Of a DNA stretch of 64,000 bases, positions 27,463-33,594 are shown in pieces (position 1 is the stretch's first letter; the number at the start of each line of letters is the position of its first letter). Both the position numbers and the translations under genes were made by a program. The notes beneath the pieces are model-generated. The model was given only the letters and a program-made list of their open reading frames with translations, had not been told where the DNA came from and did not search any database. Source of the stretch: Alistipes sp. (GTDB lineage Bacteria > Bacteroidota > Bacteroidia > Bacteroidales > Rikenellaceae). Where the stretch lies: positions 1 through 64,000 of the forward strand of contig JAFULF010000010.1 in assembly GCA_017483225.1 (NCBI GenBank), written 5' to 3'.

Positions 27463-29286
27463 ATGAAACTCAACACATCAAATTCGGTAATGGCACTCGC
27501 CACTACCTTCGCTGACAAGGGCGATTGGACGGTAGAGCAGCAGTTTGTTCTTCAAATGGGCTCATCTTATCTCTTTGCTCACGGACTTGGTACTCCATTG
27601 GCGAAAGATGCCGTGACGGAGGTTGAGGTGCCGGCAGATGGCGAATATACGCTTCTGGTGCGCACCAAGAACTGGACAAAGCATTGGTCTGACGGCCCTA
27701 CGCCGGGCATCTTCTCGGTGCTGGTGGATGGCGTGGCCGATGAGGCGACATTCGGTACCGACAAGGTGAACTGGTATTGGCAGAAGGGTGGCAAGTATAA
27801 CCTCAAAAAGGGTAAGCATACCATCGCCCTGCACGACCTCGCAGGCTTCGACGGCCGTTGCGATGCCGTCATCCTGACGCAGACCGACTACGTTCCCGGC
27901 GACTCGCTCGACGAGTATTTCGAGGTGCGCAAGGCTCTGCTTGGCGACAACACTCCGCAGGATAAGGGCTCTTTCGACTTCGTGGTTGTCGGTGGCGGTA
28001 TCTCCGGCATCTGCGCTGCGCTGGCAGCGGCTCGCCTCGGACTCAAAGTGGCTCTTATTCAGGATAGATATGTACTTGGTGGCAACAACTCGTCGGAGGT
28101 GCGTGTGGGCCTTGGAGGTCAGATAAACATCGACCCGTATCCATCGCTCGGCTACCTGCTCAACGAGATTGGCCCGGACCGCATAGGCAATGCCCGTGGC
28201 GCACACCACTATCAGGATGACAAGAAGATGAAGGTGGTGGCTGCCGAGCCAAACATCACCCTCTTTATGGGTTACACCGTTCTCGAAGTCGAGAAGTCGG
28301 GCGACTGCATCGCCTCGGTTGTGGCGCAGGAGGCTACGGAGCAGACACGCATCAAGGTTAGCGGCAAGTACTTCTCCGACTGTACGGGCGATGCCCACCT
28401 CGGATATATGGCCGGCGCCGAGTGCCGTATGGGTCGTGAGGCCCGCTCGGAGTTCAACGAGCCGCTGGCACCGGAGAAGGCCGACGATATGACTATGGGT
28501 GTATCCATCGAGTGGTACTGCGAGGATTGGAATACGCCGTGCGACTTCCCAGACTCGCTCGACTGGGGCTTGCGTCTCGACGAATATACCGTGGAGCCGG
28601 TACACCGTGCCAACTGGTATTGGGAGGTAGGTATGATGGACGACCAGGTTGCCGATGCCGAGAAGATTCGTGACTATGGTATGTATGTGGCATACTCTAC
28701 ATTCTCCTACTGCAAGAACCGCTACTCGAAGAAGGAGGATTGGCAGTGTACGCACCTCACGTGGGTTTCGCATGTGTCGGGTAAGCGTGAGTCACGCCGT
28801 ATCGTCGGCGACTATATCCTGCGTGAGCAGGACCTCACTCGCCCTATCCGCCACGAGGACGAGACCTGCACAACCACATGGCGTATCGACCAGCACTATC
28901 CTATGGAGAAGAACAGCAAGGACTATCCGAATCAGGAGTGGCTCTCGTATGGCGTGCTGACACCAATCGACTTCTACGCCCTGCCTTACCGCTGCTTCTA
29001 CTCGAAGGATATCAAGAATATGTTTATGGCGGGCCGCAACATCTCGGTAACGCACATCGCTCTCGGCTCAACACGAGTTATGCGTACCTGCGGACTTATC
29101 GGCGAGGTTGTGGGTATGGCCGCTGCCGTATGCTCTCGTCGTGAGGCCTTCCCTCGTGATGTATATACCACCTACTTCGAGGATTTGAAGGAGCTGATGC
29201 GCAAGGGTACCGGCCGCACCGATGTCCCTTATACGCAGTTCTATCATCAGGTGGATCGTACGGGACACCAGGCTGAGGATAGATAA
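27463..29286 (+). CDS. FAD-dependent oxidoreductase with N-terminal beta domain
   Basis: The 607-residue protein has no signal peptide, so it acts in the cytosol. Residues 1 to about 155 form a beta-sandwich-like domain with a sugar-binding look (GEYTLLVRTKNWTKHW, FSVLVDGVADEATFG, GGKYNLKKGKHTIALHDLAGFDGR). The FAD-binding oxidoreductase part (FAD_oxidored type) follows, with VVVGGGISGICAALAAARLG (near 173-192), GGNNSSEVRVGLGG and, late, NMFMAGRNISVTHIALGSTR, the second FAD motif. Substrate unknown; relatives are often found near glycan genes. A -7-like TAACTTTG lies at 27401-27408. A structured repeat follows the stop by 11 bases. The nearest plus-strand genes are a membrane protein and a sodium-solute symporter, separated by 575 bp and their own promoter. 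Confidence 0.8.
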   Translation: MKLNTSNSVMALATTFADKGDWTVEQQFVLQMGSSYLFAHGLGTPLAKDAVTEVEVPADGEYTLLVRTKNWTKHWSDGPTPGIFSVLVDGVADEATFGTDKVNWYWQKGGKYNLKKGKHTIALHDLAGFDGRCDAVILTQTDYVPGDSLDEYFEVRKALLGDNTPQDKGSFDFVVVGGGISGICAALAAARLGLKVALIQDRYVLGGNNSSEVRVGLGGQINIDPYPSLGYLLNEIGPDRIGNARGAHHYQDDKKMKVVAAEPNITLFMGYTVLEVEKSGDCIASVVAQEATEQTRIKVSGKYFSDCTGDAHLGYMAGAECRMGREARSEFNEPLAPEKADDMTMGVSIEWYCEDWNTPCDFPDSLDWGLRLDEYTVEPVHRANWYWEVGMMDDQVADAEKIRDYGMYVAYSTFSYCKNRYSKKEDWQCTHLTWVSHVSGKRESRRIVGDYILREQDLTRPIRHEDETCTTTWRIDQHYPMEKNSKDYPNQEWLSYGVLTPIDFYALPYRCFYSKDIKNMFMAGRNISVTHIALGSTRVMRTCGLIGEVVGMAAAVCSRREAFPRDVYTTYFEDLKELMRKGTGRTDVPYTQFYHQVDRTGHQAEDR

Positions 29287-29297
29287 TTTATCGTGAT

Positions 29298-29420
29298 AGA
29301 AGTTGTATAACAAGGTTACTTTGTCGTTACGCTCGCCCTCGAAATCCTCACATACGCCCAAGTATGCTGCGGTTTCTCGGGCTTCGCAAGCCTAAAATTA
29401 GCTCTTGTTATACAACTTCT
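29298..29420. repeat. Structured inverted-repeat element, copy A (full length)
   Basis: A perfect 17-bp terminal inverted repeat (29298-29314 and 29404-29420, AGAAGTTGTATAACAAG and its complement) bounds a 123-bp element. Inside are two small hairpins, CATAC/GTATG (29351-29366) and GGCTT/AAGCC near 29379-29393. Two related copies occur at 32092 and 44941 in the same orientation. There is no ORF inside. It lies 11 bases after the FAD oxidoreductase stop. Confidence 0.85.
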
Positions 29421-29468
29421 AATGCAAGTGGGACTGTCCATAGACTTGTTGGATAGCCTTATCCCTCC

Positions 29469-29516
29469 AAGCCCCGAATGGGACGTACATCAAGTACTAC
29501 CCATCCGGGGCTTTTT
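29469..29516 (+). terminator. Terminator downstream of the FAD oxidoreductase
   Basis: A long stem AAGCCCCG..ATGGG (29469-29482) with CCCAT.CGGGGCTT (29500-29513), one mismatch, followed by a T-run on the plus strand. Confidence 0.8.
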
Positions 29517-29533
29517 CACGATGCACCGCAACT

Positions 29534-29572
29534 ACACCACTCTGACGATAAATTGGCCGTGCAGGGTGGTGT
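29534..29572. other. Hairpin of unknown role
   Basis: ACACCACTCTG (29534-29544) pairs with CAGGGTGGTGT (29562-29572) over 11 bp including one G-T pair. No T-run follows closely, so it is not called a terminator. Confidence 0.45.
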
Positions 29573-29600
29573 CAGTGTTGTGATTTTTCGAGAAGAGGCG

Positions 29601-29733
29601 CAGCGGTTAAAGGCTATTAACGGCGATTAAGGGTTTTTAAGGGTTGTTAATGTTGTGCACAAAGCTGCGGACTCTTCCGGCCTTGCCCAAAAAACCGCCT
29701 GCGCTTCCCTTAATGACCTTTAATACCCCTTAA
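29601..29733. repeat. Two opposed arrays of TTAA words at exact 10-bp spacing
   Basis: TTAA occurs at 29607, 29617, 29627, 29637 and 29647, each 10 bp apart, in units such as TTAAGGGTTT. In the opposite orientation it recurs at 29710, 29720 and 29730, again 10 bp apart, in units reading TTAAGGGG or TTAAAGG on the minus strand. The arrays are 59 bp apart and form an imperfect inverted pair. Exact decamer phasing puts every unit on the same face of the helix. Confidence 0.75.
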
Positions 29734-29799
29734 CAACCTTTCTCGTTGCGCCTTCGCCGCAGACAATAACACAAAGTGTTGATAATAAGTCGTTGAAAT

Positions 29800-29830
29800 T
29801 TTGAATTATGCATTCTTCTTTCTATCTTTG
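29800..29830 (+). promoter_or_regulatory. Promoter of the unknown membrane protein gene
   Basis: TTTG (29800-29803), 19 bases, then TATCTTTG (29823-29830): a near-ideal Bacteroidota promoter 31 bases before the ATG. Confidence 0.8.
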
Positions 29831-29861
29831 CATAGTTTATATATAACCTAAATTTGAATTT

Positions 29862-30500
29862 ATGGAGTCAGTATCATCAATGGAATTAGTAGGAGGGGGA
29901 TTAGTAATTGTGTTGCTCTTAGGCCTCCTCATACCTTTGCTAGTAGCCTTATTTGTCTTTGCAGTCCTCTATATTGCAAAGCACAAGAAGTTGGAGGAGT
30001 TCTTCAACAAGCGTGCGGGAATGACGATTGTTCCCTCTCGTATTATCGGTGGAAGTGAGTATATAGCCGTTGCTCTCGGTGCTGTGGTTGGCGTGTTGCA
30101 GTGGTTTGAGGCTCTTAGTGGTGGCTTGTTTATGGGTGTGGTTAATACCGTTGCCCTCTGCGCAGGTGCGCTCTACCTCTACAAGAGATACAAGCAATTG
30201 AGAGGTGCGCTTACTCCTGCGGCCCTCAAATGGTTGCTTGTCTATAAGGGCTGTACGCTTTATATGTTCTTTGTGGGAGGTGAGCTCTTATCTGTTGTTG
30301 CAATCTTTCTGCTTGTGGGATCGATGTTCTTAACTGGTGCAAATTACCTGTGGAAAGATACTTTTTCGTATGGCAATCCGACAAAAAGCGGGGAGGGATC
30401 CATACGTACCTGCAAATCTTGTCAATATTGGGATAACAACTACTGCTCATTCCACGGTATGGAGATGCCTCCACATGGTGGTTGTGGAAAGAACGATTAA
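29862..30500 (+). CDS. Unknown membrane protein with a C-terminal cysteine cluster
   Basis: The 212-residue protein has hydrophobic segments near residues 11-40, 62-80, 88-104, 123-140 and 142-160, and a basic stretch after the first (KHKKLEEFFNKR). The soluble tail holds CKSCQYWDNNYC (184-195) followed by FHG and PHGGC (Cys208): four cysteines and two histidines spaced like a small metal-binding knuckle. I do not recognise the family. It has its own strong promoter, and the sodium-solute symporter begins 20 bases after its stop, so it may be an accessory or sensor for that transporter; this is inference from position only. Confidence 0.7.
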   Translation: MESVSSMELVGGGLVIVLLLGLLIPLLVALFVFAVLYIAKHKKLEEFFNKRAGMTIVPSRIIGGSEYIAVALGAVVGVLQWFEALSGGLFMGVVNTVALCAGALYLYKRYKQLRGALTPAALKWLLVYKGCTLYMFFVGGELLSVVAIFLLVGSMFLTGANYLWKDTFSYGNPTKSGEGSIRTCKSCQYWDNNYCSFHGMEMPPHGGCGKND

Positions 30501-30520
30501 ACTATAAAACCTAAAATACT

Positions 30521-32092
30521 ATGACAATAATTGATTGGCTCATTGTAGCCCTCTTCTTGGGAACTCTGATGGCGATTGGATACGCCTTCTCCCGCAAAAA
30601 CAAGGATGTTGAAGACTATTTCGTGGCAGGCCGTTCGATGCCGGGCTGGATTGTTGCTATCGCAGCAACCGGAACCACCATCTCGGCAGGTACCTTCGTA
30701 GGTTCGCCCGAGCTCGGCTTCAATACCGACCTTACTTATGTGATGAACCTGCTCGGTTCTATCGTGGGTGGCTCGCTGGTTGCGGCACTCATTATGCCTA
30801 AGCTCTACAAGGCGAACACAATCACTATCTATGGTTATATCGGCGACCGCTTTGGTGAGAAGTCCAAGCGTGTAAACAGTGCGATGTTCCTCCTCGGACA
30901 GCTCTTCACCTCCGGCTCTCGCCTCTTTATCGCTGCGATTGCTATCTCGGTGATTGTCTTTGGTGGTATCAAGTTCGACTTTATGGTTTATTCGATTATC
31001 CTGCTCGGCCTTGTCTCGACCATCTATACGATGCTCGGCGGTATCAAGGGTCTGCTCTATATCGACACCTTCCAGACGCTGCTCATCGTCTTTACGGGCG
31101 TGGTTGCTCTGGTGATGATATACTTCTCGCTCGATATGCCTTTCGGTGAGATTTGGGCAACGATGACCGATGGCGGCTGGACAAAGGTTCCGGGAGCCGA
31201 TGCCGGTGCTGTTGCTGCCGATGGCTCTATTGTCGGCTGGCAGGAGGGCAGCAAGTTGCAGATGTTCGACTTCTCGCTCAACTGGGCATCTCCATACACC
31301 GTTCTGGGCGGTATGATTGGCGTGGCATTCTTCAAGGTGTGCCAGTACACCACCGACCACGAGTTCGTTCAGCGACAGCTCGCCTGCCGTGATGTGAAGC
31401 AGGCTTCGATGTCGCTCGTGTGGTCGCAGCTCATCGCCCTGCCTATCGTGTTGGTATTCCTTATGATTGGTGCACTGCTCTTCGTTAAGTATAAGACCGA
31501 GTTCCTCGCTACGGGTGAGGCTTCGCAGTTCTTTGCCGATGCACGTGATATCTTCCCACAGTATATCAAGAATTATATCCCTGTCGGCGTTCGTGGCCTT
31601 ATGATTGTAGGTCTGCTTGCTGCGGCACTGTCGAGCTTCAACTCCGCCATCAACGCTATGGCTTCGAGTTTCGTTACCGACCTCTACCTGCCAATTCGTG
31701 CTGACCGTGGTCAGGAGGTTAAGGGCGATGCCGAGCAGCTCTCCTCTTCTCGTAAGATGGTATTCTTGATGGGTATGCTCCTCACGGGCTTCGCTATCGT
31801 TACGGCCGTTATGCAGGAGGCGAGTGGTCTTAACCTCGTGGACTTCGCTACGGGCGTTATGTGCTTTGCCTATGCCGGTATGATTGGCGTATTCCTTACG
31901 GCCATCTTCTCCAAGCGTGGTAATACCACCAGCGTCATTGCCGCTATCGTTGTCGGTGCGCTGATTATCATCCCGTTGATGTTCCAGAAGCAGCTCTTCG
32001 GCGGTCAGTATATCGCTTGGACTTGGTGGGCACCTATCGGTGGTATCATCAGTACGTTGATTTGTATGATGGGTAAGCCGAAGAAGGCATAA
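30521..32092 (+). CDS. Sodium:solute symporter (SSS family)
   Basis: The 523-residue inner-membrane protein has 13-14 predicted membrane segments. It opens with the SSS start (DWLIVALFLGTLMAIGYAFS, then KDVEDYFVAGRSMPGWIVA) and has ATGTTISAGTFVGSPE near 47-62, matching the family's sodium-site region. Further marks are YTMLGGIKGLLYIDTFQTLL and the late AAALSSFNSAINAMASSFVTDLY. It couples solute uptake to sodium; the substrate (sugar, sialic acid, amino acid or other) cannot be read. It follows the unknown membrane protein by 20 bases. A short copy of the structured repeat starts right at its stop codon. Confidence 0.88.
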   Translation: MTIIDWLIVALFLGTLMAIGYAFSRKNKDVEDYFVAGRSMPGWIVAIAATGTTISAGTFVGSPELGFNTDLTYVMNLLGSIVGGSLVAALIMPKLYKANTITIYGYIGDRFGEKSKRVNSAMFLLGQLFTSGSRLFIAAIAISVIVFGGIKFDFMVYSIILLGLVSTIYTMLGGIKGLLYIDTFQTLLIVFTGVVALVMIYFSLDMPFGEIWATMTDGGWTKVPGADAGAVAADGSIVGWQEGSKLQMFDFSLNWASPYTVLGGMIGVAFFKVCQYTTDHEFVQRQLACRDVKQASMSLVWSQLIALPIVLVFLMIGALLFVKYKTEFLATGEASQFFADARDIFPQYIKNYIPVGVRGLMIVGLLAAALSSFNSAINAMASSFVTDLYLPIRADRGQEVKGDAEQLSSSRKMVFLMGMLLTGFAIVTAVMQEASGLNLVDFATGVMCFAYAGMIGVFLTAIFSKRGNTTSVIAAIVVGALIIIPLMFQKQLFGGQYIAWTWWAPIGGIISTLICMMGKPKKA

Positions 32093-32158
32093 AGGCCGTA
32101 TAACAAGGCAATTTCTTCGCTTTACCCGCCCTCGAAATTCCTCTTGTTATACAACCTT
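32092..32158. repeat. Structured inverted-repeat element, copy B (internally deleted)
   Basis: Left end AAGGCCGTATAACAAG (32092-32107) and right end CTTGTTATACAACCTT (32143-32158) match the ends of copy A with few changes. The core CGCCCTCGAAAT is kept, but about 55 bases holding the internal hairpins are absent. It starts on the last base of the symporter stop codon. Confidence 0.75.
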
Positions 32159-32163
32159 ATACG

Positions 32164-32203
32164 AAAAAAGCTGTCGTAACTCTTGCAGTTCGACAGCTTT
32201 TTT
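32164..32203. terminator. Bidirectional terminator between convergent genes
   Basis: A perfect 13-bp stem AAAAAAGCTGTCG / CGACAGCTTTTTT (32164-32176 with 32191-32203) has T-runs on both strands. It serves the symporter (plus) and the lipoprotein (minus). Confidence 0.9.
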
Positions 32204-32224
32204 GTATCCGAGAGAGCCTGATTC

Positions 32225-32791
32225 TTAGTTTACAATCTCGATTATATCAATCTCCCAGTTGAATAGCTCCGAGGCGCACTGCAACTGCAACTGTTGAAGT
32301 GTGGAGGTTGCGGTGGTGTCGGTGACGATGGCATTTACAAAGTCGTCGAGTGTGGCGTATGTGTTGTTAACTTTCTGCGCCAAACAGCGGTAGAAGGCGT
32401 TCTGCTGTGGGCGGTCGAGTCCCGACGGGAGGATGTTCTCGTTGACAAGGTAGTTGTACGGGTAGATATGGCGCATATTGCGGGCATCGGCGTTCAACTC
32501 CTCGACGATGGTGGTCATCACATATACCTGCACGGTGTCGGACATCCCCGGCATCTGTACGAAGGTGGTATATACCGGGAAGTTCTCCTCGATGGCTGTT
32601 GCCACATTGTCGGAGAAGAGCATATACTCTGCCTCGGTCAGGTCGTTGAGATAGACCATCTTACGATAGTTGCGCAACATCTCTCGTAGCGACTGACGCT
32701 CCTCTCGGTTCCATTTCTTTTGTTGTGAGCATCCTGCGAAGCCACCGAAAAATAGTGCCATAAGTGACACGGAAAGTAGAAATCGTTTCAT
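32225..32791 (-). CDS. Small lipoprotein of unknown function
   Basis: The 188-residue protein has a lipoprotein signal (MKRFLLSVSLMALFFGGFAGC, Cys21), so it is membrane-anchored in the periplasm or exported. The mature part is mostly helical and charged (NREERQSLREMLRNYRKMVY) and has no motif I recognise. It lies 57 bases after the PnuC-like gene on the same strand and may be read from the thiamine-regulated transcript, but it could also have its own promoter. No catalytic residues can be proposed. Confidence 0.7.
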   Translation of the reverse strand: MKRFLLSVSLMALFFGGFAGCSQQKKWNREERQSLREMLRNYRKMVYLNDLTEAEYMLFSDNVATAIEENFPVYTTFVQMPGMSDTVQVYVMTTIVEELNADARNMRHIYPYNYLVNENILPSGLDRPQQNAFYRCLAQKVNNTYATLDDFVNAIVTDTTATSTLQQLQLQCASELFNWEIDIIEIVN

Positions 32792-32848
32792 TGCGTTTGT
32801 TGTTTTTGTGTTTACTCGGCACTTACAAACGCAATCTTTGTGCCACGC

Positions 32849-33427
32849 TTATATCAGGCGCAGCCAGCGGCGATAGCCCACGACGGCGAGCACGCAGTAT
32901 ATGAGGTATAGTGTGGCCGTTACGGGTATCTCTTTATATATGTATAGCCCCACCGTGATAATATCTACAACGAGCCATACGAGCCACTGCTCGACATACT
33001 TGCGGGAGAGCATCCACGTCGCCACGATGGCGAGTGCGGTGGTCATTGCATCCCAGAATGGTACGGTCGAGTCGGTGTATTTGGTCAGGATGAAGTATAT
33101 CGCTCCGTGCAGCAGTGCATATACCGCCACAAGCGGAGCCACCTGCCGTAGCGGGGTGTGGGCTATCGGGAGCGCAGGCTTCTCTCCTGCGCCCTCCTTG
33201 CCCTTGCCGTGGTATGTCCAGACTATCAGACCATATATGGCCGCCAAAATATAGTATAACTGCATCGAGAAGTCGGCATATAGCCCCTGCTTGAAGTATA
33301 GGATGGAGTGCACCACGGGCATAATCGCCCCCACAACCCATAGCCATATATTTGCCTTGTACTCCAACCAGAGGTAGAGCAACCCGAGCGTTACACCGAT
33401 AATTTGAAGCAATAGTTTTGTGTCCAT
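32849..33427 (-). CDS. pnuT: PnuC-family vitamin transporter, probably thiamine (PnuT)
   Basis: The 192-residue inner-membrane protein has about seven hydrophobic segments and PnuC-family marks: a Trp-rich start LYLWLEYKANIWLWVVG (near 17-33) and WLVVDIITVGLYIYKEIP (near 149-166). PnuC proteins take up nicotinamide riboside by facilitated diffusion with trapping by a kinase; relatives PnuT carry thiamine. I prefer thiamine because the next gene upstream is a TonB receptor behind a TPP riboswitch, an arrangement known in Bacteroidota. The gap to the receptor (167 bases) contains a remnant of the receptor's 3' end. Confidence 0.82.
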   Translation of the reverse strand: MDTKLLLQIIGVTLGLLYLWLEYKANIWLWVVGAIMPVVHSILYFKQGLYADFSMQLYYILAAIYGLIVWTYHGKGKEGAGEKPALPIAHTPLRQVAPLVAVYALLHGAIYFILTKYTDSTVPFWDAMTTALAIVATWMLSRKYVEQWLVWLVVDIITVGLYIYKEIPVTATLYLIYCVLAVVGYRRWLRLI

Positions 33428-33445
33428 ACCATACTTGTTTACTCC

Positions 33446-33498
33446 TTAAAAATTGAGAGTTACATTTGCCAGCACATTAAATCCTGCCTGCGGAAATC
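33446..33498 (-). pseudogene. Remnant copy of the thiamine receptor C-terminus
   Basis: On the minus strand this reads FPQAGFNVLANVTLNF and a stop, identical in protein sequence to the last 16 residues of the receptor encoded at 33595-35835, with several silent base changes. Upstream of it the similarity stops. It is the tail of a lost tandem copy or a partial duplication. A 12-bp piece of the same region also recurs inverted at 33560-33571 (pairing with 33639-33650). Confidence 0.85.
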
Positions 33499-33594
33499 GC
33501 CGTTTTACGGCCAAGCCCCTGCCTGAGGCGGGGGTTTGGGGGTGGGTAATATACTTGTTGCTATTTTCCGCTTAAAAAATTGAAATCGTGTTTA

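Larger units (their letters stand above)
29287..29861. other. 575-bp intergenic region rich in repeats
   Basis: From left to right it holds a structured inverted-repeat element (29298-29420), a decayed hairpin (29431-29458), a terminator (29469-29516), a second hairpin (29534-29572), two opposed arrays of TTAA decamers (29601-29733) and a promoter (29800-29830). No coding frame is convincing. Confidence 0.75.

Noticed and set aside
29298..29420. The inverted-repeat element as part of an IS element
   Set aside because: There is no transposase or sizeable ORF inside or beside any copy; at most it is a non-autonomous element.
29534..29572. The hairpin as a second terminator
   Set aside because: No T-run follows within the expected distance, and a good terminator already lies just upstream at 29469.
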